A DNA stretch of 64,000 nt from an uncultured Cytophagales bacterium (GCA_937911505.1 CALEMF010000069.1:1-64000), one strand, 5' to 3'; counted from the first letter of the stretch, positions 53,692 to 61,452 are shown. Program-made: numbers and translations. Notes: a model not told the origin generated them from the sequence alone.

Positions 53692-54255
53692 CTATTCTTT
53701 CAAGCTTATATATTCTATAGCCCCCCAATGCTTAAAGTATTTTAAATTCTGATTTTGGTGAAAATATTGTGTCTCTATCGTATTACCATCAGCAATAGGA
53801 GTAGATAAAACAAAATCATTTGGGAATAACAGCTTTATACCTATTGGAGCATCGGTTGAGGCATAAACTAACTCCACCGCTTTCACTTTTTGGTTTACAA
53901 TACCTTTAAATAGAGCAACATCGGATACTTCATAATATTCCGTATCCATTTCCATTCCTTCCTCACAATCCATCCATCTTTTCATTCTACTTTCAAACGC
54001 TGTCCATTCAAAGTACTGAGCAGGAACAGGCAGCTCTTTTACCATTGGTGTGGTCAAATCGTCCATATCAGTAGTGATCAATAGAAGCTTGTCAGGTGCT
54101 TCTTCGAAAATATACCCTGCAGATATATCAATCTGAGAGGTAGTTTCTTCCCCATATGGTGGCCAAATGACTAGAAAGAGTCTTTTTACCTTTTTACCTA
54201 TAATTTCTTTGAGCTTTTCCTGTATTGATAATACCTTGAACGTCTCCTTATTCAT
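53692..54255 (-). CDS. Hypothetical immunity-like protein, 187 aa
   Basis: The start at 54255 (MNKETFKVLSIQEKLKEI) is preferred over the ATG four codons upstream because a short separate gene at 55148 begins with nearly the same residues (MDKETFKALSIQEKLKEI). The rest (VKRLFLVIWPPYGEET, AGYIFEEAPDKLLLITTDMD, WGAIEYISLKE) forms a soluble alpha/beta pattern without a recognised family. It is part of the four-gene immunity-like row. Confidence 0.6.
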   Translation of the reverse strand: MNKETFKVLSIQEKLKEIIGKKVKRLFLVIWPPYGEETTSQIDISAGYIFEEAPDKLLLITTDMDDLTTPMVKELPVPAQYFEWTAFESRMKRWMDCEEGMEMDTEYYEVSDVALFKGIVNQKVKAVELVYASTDAPIGIKLLFPNDFVLSTPIADGNTIETQYFHQNQNLKYFKHWGAIEYISLKE

Positions 54256-54294
54256 CGTTCTAAACATATACTTTTAACTCTACTTATCATCTAG

Positions 54295-54741
54295 TTAGTA
54301 GAAAATATCCTGTGCTTCTAAGTTCAGCAAAGTTTTGACTTCGTTTGTATCTTTTTTCTTCTTATAAGCAATAGGGAACTTATCTAAAAACCGCTCATCT
54401 ATATCATTAAGAGATTTTATACTTCCAAGTAAGTAACCATTTAGTTCGTAGCTGCATACTATGTACTTTACCTGTACATCTTTCTCAAATATTTTGTGAG
54501 CATATCTATGAAAGATTCTTAATTCTTCCTCTGAGTTCTCCTTGTGAAATACTTGATTAGGAAAACTTAAACATAGCTCTATAAAATCCTCTCCTTCGTT
54601 TTCTGATATTGTCATTAAGATTTTGCTATTAGCTATTGAGTTGCCCTCTTTGCCAAGTGCCATTTTAAACGATTGTACAATCTCATCTGATGTTCTATCA
54701 TCTTTTTTAATTAATGCTGAAAGGTCAAAATATTCTGGCAT
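54295..54741 (-). CDS. Hypothetical immunity-like protein, 148 aa
   Basis: Soluble acidic protein (DLSALIKKDDRTSDEIVQSF, KILMTISENEGEDFIEL, DIDERFLDKFPIAYKKK) without a recognised family. Its ATG follows the stop of a possible toxin C-terminal scrap (54743-54838) by a single base, the spacing expected for a toxin tip and its immunity gene. It leads the four-gene row that ends at 52921. Confidence 0.6.
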   Translation of the reverse strand: MPEYFDLSALIKKDDRTSDEIVQSFKMALGKEGNSIANSKILMTISENEGEDFIELCLSFPNQVFHKENSEEELRIFHRYAHKIFEKDVQVKYIVCSYELNGYLLGSIKSLNDIDERFLDKFPIAYKKKKDTNEVKTLLNLEAQDIFY

Positions 54742-54742
54742 A

Positions 54743-54838
54743 TCACTTAAGTGCTCCTGTGGTTTTTACATATTTCGCTTGTGTTGGACTTAGCTTCCAG
54801 CCACCTATTAAGTTTACTGCTCTATCAGTTATGACATT
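54743..54838 (-). pseudogene. Scrap of a toxin C-terminus upstream of the immunity-like gene
   Basis: An open stretch without a start encodes about 31 residues ending in WKLSPTQAKYVKTTGALK and a TGA, 1 bp before the immunity-like ATG. It follows the stop of the gene at 54842 in the same frame. Such tails are left when Rhs tips are exchanged or deleted. The family of the lost toxin is unknown. Confidence 0.45.
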
Positions 54839-54841
54839 CAA

Positions 54842-55123
54842 TTAATCGTTAGAGGAATCAGATTCTCTCTTCAAAAAATCTTCGAACGCTTCTTCATTTT
54901 TAAGAGCTTCTACATGAAAAGAGTTCGCCGTTTCTAAGATGCGTTCCCAACTTTCAAGGCTCAAATCTATTGTATTCTCGTTAGGGTAAGTTCTGAAGTA
55001 TAAGCTTTTATCATCGCTTATCCCTATTTCCATAAACGGATTATTTTCACCCTCAAAAAATAACTCTATGTAAGGGTAGGTGGAAGATACATCTGCTACT
55101 TCTTCGTATCTAATTACTTTCAT
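54842..55123 (-). CDS. Hypothetical immunity-like protein, 93 aa
   Basis: Small acidic soluble protein (YPYIELFFEGENNPFMEIGI, SLYFRTYPNENTIDLSLESW). The ...W..IL..A..F pattern near the C-terminus is common in small immunity proteins, but no family is certain. Its ATG lies 4 bp after the stop of another toxin-like scrap (55128-55210). Confidence 0.6.
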   Translation of the reverse strand: MKVIRYEEVADVSSTYPYIELFFEGENNPFMEIGISDDKSLYFRTYPNENTIDLSLESWERILETANSFHVEALKNEEAFEDFLKRESDSSND

Positions 55124-55127
55124 ATTT

Positions 55128-55210
55128 TTATCTTATTCCTCTAAATCCTATGAATTTGCCATTTGCCGTCCAACTAGGTAAAACACCTCCACCAAAAAGC
55201 CACTTAATAA
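55128..55210 (-). pseudogene. Scrap of a toxin C-terminus
   Basis: Open stretch ending in PSWTANGKFIGFRGIR and TAA, 4 bp before the immunity-like ATG at 55123. The frame stays open a further 55 bp to about 55265 but there it overlaps the small gene at 55148 in another frame. The ...NGKFIGFRG end resembles the tail of polymorphic toxin domains. Evidence is positional and by composition only. Confidence 0.4.
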
Positions 55211-55324
55211 ATACAAGCTTACAAGCTGCTGGTAGTAATCTTTCTGTGCTACCAGCCGCCCGCTCGCTTTAATTTCTTTGAGTTTTTCCTGTATTGATAA
55301 GGCTTTGAAAGTCTCTTTGTCCAT
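55148..55324 (-). CDS. Short ORF, 58 aa, sharing its N-terminus with the gene at 53692
   Basis: Begins MDKETFKALSIQEKLKEIKA, nearly the same as the start of the immunity-like protein at 53692, and then continues with unrelated SGRLVAQKDYYQQLVSLYLL and a hydrophobic end. The join looks like a truncated copy of the immunity-like gene fused to another repeat. Probably a gene remnant rather than a working protein. Confidence 0.4.
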   Translation of the reverse strand: MDKETFKALSIQEKLKEIKASGRLVAQKDYYQQLVSLYLLSGFLVEVFYLVGRQMANS

Positions 55325-55346
55325 TACACTTTTTAATAGGATAAAG

Positions 55347-55796
55347 CTAGTCGATTATTTTTGGCTTTAGCCATAAAGCTATTAAATGTTCTTCCGATAA
55401 TACAGCCACACATCCTTTATTAAATTCAACTGAATTACCTCTATTGATAGGATCACCAATACAAATCCAACCAGTCTCTTCATTAATTGAAACTTCCCAC
55501 TCTTGTTCTTTATTAAGTCGATAGGAAAAGCCAGGTTCCAGATTAGTCAAAAGTTTTAAAGAGCCTTGTTTATACTCAGGAACTTTATGATTACTTGCGA
55601 TCCAAGTAGTATGCGGACACATACCCCATACTTGAATTACTTCATCATTTTCATTAATGGTTAGGTTTACATTATTAACTAAAATATCCAAACTGATTTC
55701 TTTAGCGGTAGGCGTAGAATCGAAAGCATAGTCCTTGGTTCTGTACACTAAGTTCCTATTTTGAATTGAAGTTTGCAGATTTATCGAAAATCTCAT
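55347..55796 (-). CDS. Hypothetical immunity-like protein, 149 aa
   Basis: Soluble beta-rich protein (LVYRTKDYAFDSTPTAKEIS, DEVIQVWGMCPHTTWIAS, ETGWICIGDP, EHLIALWLKP). No family recognised. Its ATG follows the stop of a scrap that ends in YHYNFVK by 2 bp, again the toxin-immunity spacing. Confidence 0.6.
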   Translation of the reverse strand: MRFSINLQTSIQNRNLVYRTKDYAFDSTPTAKEISLDILVNNVNLTINENDEVIQVWGMCPHTTWIASNHKVPEYKQGSLKLLTNLEPGFSYRLNKEQEWEVSINEETGWICIGDPINRGNSVEFNKGCVAVLSEEHLIALWLKPKIID

Positions 55797-55798
55797 AA

Positions 55799-55883
55799 TT
55801 ATTTGACGAAGTTGTAATGGTAGATTACTTTAGTTCTAGGATCAATTACTAATTCCCAAGTTCCTTGAGAGTTTACAACAACA
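55799..55883 (-). pseudogene. Scrap of a toxin C-terminus, joined to a repeat
   Basis: About 27 codons ending DPRTKVIYHYNFVK and TAA, 2 bp before the immunity-like ATG. Its upstream edge coincides with the start of the dispersed repeat at 55869, so the rest of the toxin was probably lost in a recombination involving the repeat. Confidence 0.45.
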
Positions 55884-56050
55884 ACTTTCTTAAAAAATAA
55901 CTACCGTCAACCCATTTGGGCAACTAGGCAAACCCCCTTATCTGGTCTCAGCGTGACGCTAAGACCAGATAAGGGAACATTTTTCTATTCCTAAATGCTA
56001 ATACAACAACACAAGTAGTCTCGCTTGCGCTAAAGACTACTCACAACGGA
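55869..56050. repeat. Dispersed repeat unit, order A-B-C
   Basis: Three blocks: A (GAGTTTACAACAACAAC ... to 55931), B (55943-55978, an imperfect palindrome TGGTCTCAGCGT/ACGCTAAGACCA) and C (55974-56050, with AGTAGTCT and AGACTACT arms around a GCGCAAGCG loop on the minus strand). The same blocks recur at 61544-61726 in the order C-A-B, and block C alone at 56676-56734. Confidence 0.8.
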
Positions 56051-56577
56051 GGTGGTCTGTAAGTAATATCAAAACGACCATCGGTGATAAAGATAGTTTC
56101 ACAGCCATCCTTACCAGGCAATGTAAACTCAAAGCGTCCTGCAATGATATGATTAATTGTATCGAGCTTAGTAATAGTCACCTTTCCAATATGCGTACTA
56201 TCAACATAAAAGCAGTTTTGTAGATAATCAACGTATACTACTTTTCTATCAAGATAATTTTTTTTCTCAAAAAAATAGGTCTTCTCTTCATAAACATCTT
56301 CTTCTATCACAAAAGAAAAGTAGCTACGTAGATTTTTACTTGGCAGGGGTTCGCTAATTCTATCTGTTTCTATGAAAAAAGTTCCATCACCATATCCAGC
56401 TCTTATAGCAGACCTGTCAATAGAGCCTTTTGGTAACCACACCTCTCCATTAACCAAACAGCCAAGCGTATTTCTACCTACTTGAGTAGCTTCTGGGAGT
56501 GTAGCGGCTGGCTCATTTTGGCAAGCGAATAGACTACCTAATGCGAGTAGATGAAACAGTACATAAATTTTTCTCAT
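56041..56577 (-). CDS. Lipoprotein of DUF6252-like type, 178 aa
   Basis: Lipoprotein signal LLALGSLFACQNEP (Cys19) followed by LGCLVNGEVWLPKG, the opening typical of DUF6252-like Bacteroidota lipoproteins, and a beta-rich body (TYFFEKKNYLDRKVVYVDYL, GRFEFTLPGKDGCETIFITDGRFDI noted by its key residues G, C, F, D). The last residues (PPPL) and the stop codon lie inside the dispersed repeat, so the repeat seems to have provided the gene's end. Function unknown. Confidence 0.75.
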   Translation of the reverse strand: MRKIYVLFHLLALGSLFACQNEPAATLPEATQVGRNTLGCLVNGEVWLPKGSIDRSAIRAGYGDGTFFIETDRISEPLPSKNLRSYFSFVIEEDVYEEKTYFFEKKNYLDRKVVYVDYLQNCFYVDSTHIGKVTITKLDTINHIIAGRFEFTLPGKDGCETIFITDGRFDITYRPPPL

Positions 56578-56675
56578 ATTTTATTTTTTATGAATAATGA
56601 ACGTCTTATCTGAATCTTTTTGATGGTAATTACAAGCTTACAAAAGTAAATGAGCTACACGGCTCCCGCATTTGA

Positions 56676-56734
56676 AAATGCTAATACAACAACACAAGTA
56701 GTCCCGCTTGCGCTAAAGACTACTCATAACGGAG
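56676..56734. repeat. Dispersed repeat, block C alone
   Basis: Nearly the same as 55990-56050 and 61564-61620: AAATGCTAATACAACAACAC, then AGTAGTC/GACTACT arms with the GCTTGCGC loop. It lies between the lipoprotein gene and barstar. Confidence 0.8.
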
Positions 56735-56756
56735 ATTATAGATGACCTAGCTAGAG

Positions 56757-57032
56757 TTAGTAATTAATGATTACCTTAAAGTTATCTAGCTCATCTTCAA
56801 CATCTTTAAGTGTTGCTAGTACTTTATCTGCATAATCACCTAGATACCTTTTACTCTCGGAATACTTGTTCCATTCAATTATAAGTGGTAAGTCCACCCA
56901 TCCAGTAAGGCAATCATATAATGCGTCTAAGTTCTTACCATAATAATCTGGTAATTCTAGTTCTACCTTCAATATTTCATGTAAACTATCTTGACTACTT
57001 ATTTCTATTCCATTTATAAAAACCTTTTTCAT
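56757..57032 (-). CDS. Barstar-family ribonuclease inhibitor (immunity protein)
   Basis: Protein of 91 residues that matches Bacillus amyloliquefaciens barstar along its length: KKVFINGIEI, LHEILKVELELPDYYGKNLD and ALYDCLTGWVDLPLIIEW. The barnase-contacting Asp35, Asp39 and Trp44 are present; Trp38 is Tyr. Barstar binds the barnase active site and blocks it. Its ATG follows the barnase-Rhs stop by 1 bp, so toxin and antidote are made together. This is the clearest toxin/immunity pair in the island. Confidence 0.95.
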   Translation of the reverse strand: MKKVFINGIEISSQDSLHEILKVELELPDYYGKNLDALYDCLTGWVDLPLIIEWNKYSESKRYLGDYADKVLATLKDVEDELDNFKVIINY

Positions 57033-57033
57033 C

Positions 57034-59349
57034 TTACTTAATTTGAGTGAATGTCTTATAATGATCTGTCGTTTTATAAATTAATCCATCATTAGAGTAT
57101 AGAATTCTATCACCACCTCGAAAACCACCTGAATAGTTAATATCAGCTTCGAACCAAGTTCTTCCACTTTTATTAGGTAAAAGTCCTTCTCTATTTTTGA
57201 AAACGTCACCACCAATACTTTTTCCTGGAGCAACCTTATGTAGATTTCCAGTTTTTGGATTCCATCCCAGTTTCTTTGCTTGCGCCTTAGTAACAAAATT
57301 ACTCGGTAATGTTCCATTCTTCTTAAGATGGTTTCCAACATCCTTAAAAGAATTTATTATTCCCTTACTACTCACTAATTTCTTACTCATCCCTAATGTT
57401 TTCCCCATCTTCCCGAGCTTGGCAAACTTAAATATAGGTACTTCCGAAGCGACTGCTATACCTCGATCTAATCCGCTTACTTGCTGTCCTGCCAGGTTGG
57501 TATTACTGTAAGAAAGCTTAGAAGCATCGAGCAGCGTGTAAGTAGGATGCCAGTTGGTAAAGAACTTGTGTACGGGGCTGCCTGTACCGGTTCCGCCTGT
57601 CCAAGCATTAAGATTTTGAATAAAGCCATTCCAACGTTCTCCAATACTAGGGCTGTAAGCATCCGCTACAATATTAATCTCTGGGTGGTTAAAGCTACTG
57701 TTCATCTTCGCTTGTTCTACTTTCAGATCGAGCTGCAAGTCTTGCAGCGCATTATTGACGAGCTCACTAGTAAGCCCAGGACAACAATTACCCGCTTGCC
57801 CTGCTACGCCATTGAGCGCGCCCGTAGCTACTGTACCTTTGGCAAGCGATACTTTTATCATTTGTCCTGCTATGGAAGGTAGTTTTACGCCCATACCTAC
57901 ACCCATACCTGCGCCCTTGGTTATACCTAATAATTTCGCTCCGATAGCAGCCAGTGGTATCAACCCCGTTGGGTCATTATACCCAATCGGGTTATTAAAA
58001 GCATATTGGTACGGTGTTAAGCCAGGGAACATTTCTCCCATCGCGTCTATCCCCTTAAACCTACCTAGTTGCGGATCATAACCTCTCCAGTCAGTTTCAT
58101 AAAATAACTGATTCCCTGACAGATGTTTTTGTGCCTCCGATCCCCCATTATAAAAGTACCGATTCTGCGGTACTGCCTCTTTGCCTAACCCCGTCATTAA
58201 GCCCCCGAACGGATAAAAGTGATTTTCCTGTACAATAGGTGAGACGACCTGCTCGGTCTCCAACATATCAAACCATACGTCGGCGTCGCTGTCGTTGCCT
58301 ACCAGTACGTGGGCGTAGCCATTCTGAGGAACACGCACACTTTCTAGGGCTAGCTCCTGCCAAGCCGTTTTGGCATCCTCTTCTACAAATACGAGCTGCT
58401 GCCCTACGTAGTTGTCTTCCAGGTCGAAGAACATCACCTTCAAGAAAGCCCGTGGCAAGGCATCGGTGTTGTTGCTGCGCTGAGGGCTGAGTGCCAACCC
58501 AGCTACCAGCCGGCTTGCCTCGGCGGCTAGCTCAGGGTCGCTCCCTTCGGCAATGTTGGTCAAAAACACACTCACCGTATTGCCTTGGTTGTTTTGGGCA
58601 TTTTCTAAGTAGCGCGCTTGTACCCGTAGGTTGAGCAAGTCGCCTTTACCTACGGCTAGCTTCTTCCAAGGCCCCACTGGCTGGGTAGGATTGGTTTCGG
58701 CTACGTAATTGCCCGCATAAGCACTGGGTTTCCCCGCTTGGGTGGTGTTTACGCGGCTTTGGGCAATCTGGTAGTAGCCATCTTCTTCGGGCTGCTCCAT
58801 ATTGGCAATCGCCGTAGGCAAGGTAGCAGGTGTGCCAAAAATCACCCTTACGTTGCCTTGTTGGTCGGTATAGTAGTACTCATAGGCAAAGGTGTTGTCG
58901 TTTCCTGCTTGGTACTGCGGTGCTACGGCGCGGCCTTGGGCAGTGTGTAAATAGTGTAGTGCATCATCTTCGTATTCAAACATCCCCAAGTAAGTATGGG
59001 TCTTATCGAGGGCTACACCGCCGTTGCCATCAGGTGTATAAACCGCCTTGCGCAGTTTGTTGCCCACCGCATCGTAAGTATACTGTAGGTAAGCGCCACT
59101 CTGGTAGGTAATGATCTCGGGTTGGTCGAGAAAGTTGTAGGTAATGCTCACTACCTTGTTGTTGGCATCGCTCAGTAGATTCCCGTTGGCATCGTAGGTA
59201 AAGTCTTTTACGGGATTATTTTCTGGATTGTAGGCGTTACGATTTTGGAAGTCGCCCAGTGCGCCATCGGTAGTGATAGCATCCTCTACCGCCACCAACT
59301 GATTGCCCTCGTAGGTGTAAGGAATTTTGTACAATGCGTCAAAGAACAT
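57034..59349 (-). CDS. Rhs/YD-repeat protein with C-terminal barnase-type RNase (N-terminally truncated)
   Basis: Protein of 771 residues. It begins abruptly in the YD-repeat region (FTYDANGNLLSDANNKVV, YTYDAVGNKLRK), without signal peptide, then the Rhs core (YFYNGGSEAQKHLSGNQLFY, ETDWRGYDPQLGRFKG, NPIGYNDPTGL), a linker of about 190 residues, and a complete barnase domain at about residues 665-771: VTKAQAKKLGW, VAPGKSIGGDVF, GRTWFEADINY, FRGGDRILYS and YKTTDHYKTF. All catalytic residues of barnase are kept (Lys27, Glu73, Arg83, Arg87, His102 equivalents). The ATG abuts the TAA of the gene upstream, so the 5' part of a normal Rhs gene is absent. This looks like a displaced tip that brought part of its core. 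Confidence 0.93.
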   Translation of the reverse strand: MFFDALYKIPYTYEGNQLVAVEDAITTDGALGDFQNRNAYNPENNPVKDFTYDANGNLLSDANNKVVSITYNFLDQPEIITYQSGAYLQYTYDAVGNKLRKAVYTPDGNGGVALDKTHTYLGMFEYEDDALHYLHTAQGRAVAPQYQAGNDNTFAYEYYYTDQQGNVRVIFGTPATLPTAIANMEQPEEDGYYQIAQSRVNTTQAGKPSAYAGNYVAETNPTQPVGPWKKLAVGKGDLLNLRVQARYLENAQNNQGNTVSVFLTNIAEGSDPELAAEASRLVAGLALSPQRSNNTDALPRAFLKVMFFDLEDNYVGQQLVFVEEDAKTAWQELALESVRVPQNGYAHVLVGNDSDADVWFDMLETEQVVSPIVQENHFYPFGGLMTGLGKEAVPQNRYFYNGGSEAQKHLSGNQLFYETDWRGYDPQLGRFKGIDAMGEMFPGLTPYQYAFNNPIGYNDPTGLIPLAAIGAKLLGITKGAGMGVGMGVKLPSIAGQMIKVSLAKGTVATGALNGVAGQAGNCCPGLTSELVNNALQDLQLDLKVEQAKMNSSFNHPEINIVADAYSPSIGERWNGFIQNLNAWTGGTGTGSPVHKFFTNWHPTYTLLDASKLSYSNTNLAGQQVSGLDRGIAVASEVPIFKFAKLGKMGKTLGMSKKLVSSKGIINSFKDVGNHLKKNGTLPSNFVTKAQAKKLGWNPKTGNLHKVAPGKSIGGDVFKNREGLLPNKSGRTWFEADINYSGGFRGGDRILYSNDGLIYKTTDHYKTFTQIK
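58269..59079 (-). repeat. Rhs core copy identical to 63190-64000
   Basis: By eye the sequence from 58269 to 59079 is the same as that from 63190 to the right edge (offset 4921) with no difference found, while the flanks towards the variable tips differ. Base composition here is clearly richer in G+C than in the tips. Recent duplication or ongoing gene conversion is indicated. Confidence 0.85.
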
Positions 59350-59841
59350 TTACTTCTTATGAGGTAGTATTTCCATAAGCTTTTTATACTTTTCTTCATC
59401 TAAATAACGCATAGGAATTAGAAAAGCTTTCAGCTTTGTTTCGTGAATTAAGAGCCAATCTTTCATTTTTACTGTCTTTAGTAAGCTATCAAGGCGTAGG
59501 GCTGTATGAAATGTATCTCCTCGAACGTGAAGCATTTCCTCAGTAAACTCATATTCAACCTCTTTATTAAGTATTTTCTCTGTCTTGTATACTCTTTTGG
59601 CTGAAAGATAAATATTGAGCATTGGAAGAGAAGCCAAAACTAATCCAAGTATGCTAGTGGTCATACCATTGTAAAGTCTTTCAGGTTTGGAAAGCATCAA
59701 ACTTAGTAAAGTTGTTACTATCCCAATAAAGAGTACAAACAGAACAGTTAGTGTAAAGAACCTTATTGGGAATTTTTTATAGGTTAGCCTCAACAATAAA
59801 TGAAAATATTCTTTAAAATCAATTTTTACTTTTAGTTTCAT
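59350..59841 (-). CDS. YcxB-like membrane protein, probable immunity
   Basis: Protein of 163 residues with two membrane helices (FFTLTVLFVLFIGIVTTLLS and TTSILGLVLASLPMLNIYLS) and a cytoplasmic C-terminal part that follows the YcxB-like pattern (VEYEFTEEMLHVRGD, LDSLLKTVKMKDWLLIHE, AFLIPMRYLDEEKYKKL). YcxB-like proteins often serve as membrane immunity proteins next to toxins. It lies 12 bp after the gene at 59854 and directly before the barnase-Rhs ATG. It probably belongs with the orphan tip at 60502. Confidence 0.7.
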   Translation of the reverse strand: MKLKVKIDFKEYFHLLLRLTYKKFPIRFFTLTVLFVLFIGIVTTLLSLMLSKPERLYNGMTTSILGLVLASLPMLNIYLSAKRVYKTEKILNKEVEYEFTEEMLHVRGDTFHTALRLDSLLKTVKMKDWLLIHETKLKAFLIPMRYLDEEKYKKLMEILPHKK

Positions 59842-59853
59842 AATACCTTTACT

Positions 59854-60489
59854 CTATACGTCTTCTAAATTTTTCAAACTTTCCATAGGCTTTAAGATAT
59901 CTTCATCTTGAAGCACTAAATAATCATATAAAACCACCGAAAATAAGGGATAATTATACTTTTGATGAAGTACACGTGATTCTATAGATATGATAATTTC
60001 ATCACTTTCTACTTTCCAAGAGAAACCAACAAGGTGCTTTTTGATCCAATCAATGAGCATCTCTTTTCGAGAATTGATAGGTAATACCAATACAACCGTA
60101 AAATCTCCATCATATTCAACAAAGTAACCCATTTTGTTAGCTGCTTTAAAAAGCACCTCCTCAGTATTCCCTTTTTCAAATAGAGCTTCAAAAAAGTTGT
60201 TTTCTGCCCTATGAAATGTGATAATTCTTTTCATATGACTAGAGAACTTACTTAGTAGCTTTCCTTTTCGATAATTATCTGGTTTTACTAACTTAGATTT
60301 TATAATTGCCCTAGTACTGATAATGGATAAAATCTTCTGAGAAAAGAAACACACAATAAAGCCTAAAAAAAAGAAATACAGTGTATTCTTTCTGAGAGCA
60401 ATAGCAATTATGAGTCCTGCTAAAGCAAGAAGTATAATAAGTAAATTGATACGGACAAAAATACCTTTTATTTTAAAACTTTTTTCCAT
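59854..60489 (-). CDS. Membrane protein, probable immunity, 211 aa
   Basis: Two N-terminal membrane helices (INLLIILLALAGLIIAIAL, LYFFFLGFIVCFFSQKIL) and a soluble C-terminal part of about 150 residues (FVEYDGDFTVVLVLPINSRK, WKVESDEIIISIESRVLHQK). No family recognised. It lies 12 bp downstream of the orphan Rhs tip, the position of a cognate immunity protein; a membrane-located antidote may point to a membrane-active or periplasm-entering toxin. Confidence 0.6.
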   Translation of the reverse strand: MEKSFKIKGIFVRINLLIILLALAGLIIAIALRKNTLYFFFLGFIVCFFSQKILSIISTRAIIKSKLVKPDNYRKGKLLSKFSSHMKRIITFHRAENNFFEALFEKGNTEEVLFKAANKMGYFVEYDGDFTVVLVLPINSRKEMLIDWIKKHLVGFSWKVESDEIIISIESRVLHQKYNYPLFSVVLYDYLVLQDEDILKPMESLKNLEDV

Positions 60490-60501
60490 ACGTCTTTAGA
60501 T

Positions 60502-61452
60502 TTAATCTTGTAAATGGTCTAAAAGCTTTCCAAGTCCTTCGAGCAGTTCCTTCTTCATGTTATAACTTTTCTTATTCTTAGGTGTTTTTGCTTTTCCTCT
60601 AGAAGTTTTTAGCTTATCTATATCTACACCATTTGTCGTTTTTGGTTTTGCTTTAGGGTTTACTTTTTTGTAGGTAATTGACTTTTCTATGGTACTTTTA
60701 TCAGTAATAGTCTTACCCGTAGTCTTACCCTTACTGTAATATCTACCTTTATTACCAAAGTTATTAAGTCCATTGGCAAAAGTATTAGCTCCATGTGCGG
60801 TAGCTGCCGTCCCAATACTAGTAGCGGGGGCACCGTAAATAGCTCCAACACCTGTAAGAGAACTAATTGTGCCTGTGGTAGTTACAGTAGCACCCCAAAC
60901 AGTTTCTCCTACTCCTTGAATGATACTTAAACCGTCACCTATAGTCTGTCCATAACCGAAAGCTCTTGAAGTTGGGCTTTGTCTTTTAATGAGACTGTAA
61001 GAATCAGTTGGTCCCGTGATAGTAGTGTTATTGCTAATCCAAGCATTTCCTATACCAGCACCAAATTCTAATACATCATTTTTAAATTCTATTAGACCTT
61101 CGCAGCACCCTGATTGTATAGTACTATTTAATGCGCCTGTTCCCACCGAACTTTTAAAGAGCATAATCGTGCTTCCCTTCGTCAGCATCAAAGAAGTAGT
61201 CGCTGCCGCTGAGGCACTAGCAGTCATCCCAGCCGCAGTAGCAGCATGCATGGTGGGTGGGCCTGCGGCGGCGGCGCCACCTACGGCTGTCTTAGACACC
61301 AATGCTGCACTGCCCCCTTTCACGCCTGCAATCGCTTTAATGCCTGTCCATAGTTTACCAAGCAGTGCTGGGATAGCGATCAACCCGCTTGGATCGTTGT
61401 AACTAATCGGGTTATTATAAGCGTATTGATACGGCGTTAAGCCAGGGAACAT
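60502..61452 (-). CDS. Orphan Rhs tip (core end plus variable C-terminus)
   Basis: The frame begins within the Rhs core end (FPGLTPYQYAYNNPISYNDP, then SGL) at the first ATG; coding similarity extends upstream to 61493 (LGRFKGIDAIGE) where it breaks off. The rest is a variable tip: a Gly/Ala-rich, partly hydrophobic segment (VGGAAAAGPPTMHAATAAGM) and a Lys-rich C-terminus (KSITYKKVNPKAKPKT, KELLEGLGKLLDHLQD). No nuclease family recognised. Because it lacks signal, YD repeats and most of the core, it is an orphan cassette that could be moved onto the full Rhs gene by recombination in the shared core. Immunity candidates follow at 59854 and 59350. Confidence 0.75.
   Translation of the reverse strand: MFPGLTPYQYAYNNPISYNDPSGLIAIPALLGKLWTGIKAIAGVKGGSAALVSKTAVGGAAAAGPPTMHAATAAGMTASASAAATTSLMLTKGSTIMLFKSSVGTGALNSTIQSGCCEGLIEFKNDVLEFGAGIGNAWISNNTTITGPTDSYSLIKRQSPTSRAFGYGQTIGDGLSIIQGVGETVWGATVTTTGTISSLTGVGAIYGAPATSIGTAATAHGANTFANGLNNFGNKGRYYSKGKTTGKTITDKSTIEKSITYKKVNPKAKPKTTNGVDIDKLKTSRGKAKTPKNKKSYNMKKELLEGLGKLLDHLQD

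Noticed and set aside
55993..56735. CRISPR array from repeated 50-60 bp units
   Set aside because: Only three copies, widely spaced and in permuted order, with no regular spacers or cas genes.
57481..57882. Plus-strand open frames opposite the Rhs genes
   Set aside because: They arise opposite the same repeated Rhs sequence in both copies (also near 62417-62941) and have no coding signatures.
58738..58950. Identical plus-strand open frame at 58738 and 63659
   Set aside because: Identity only reflects the duplicated Rhs core on the other strand.
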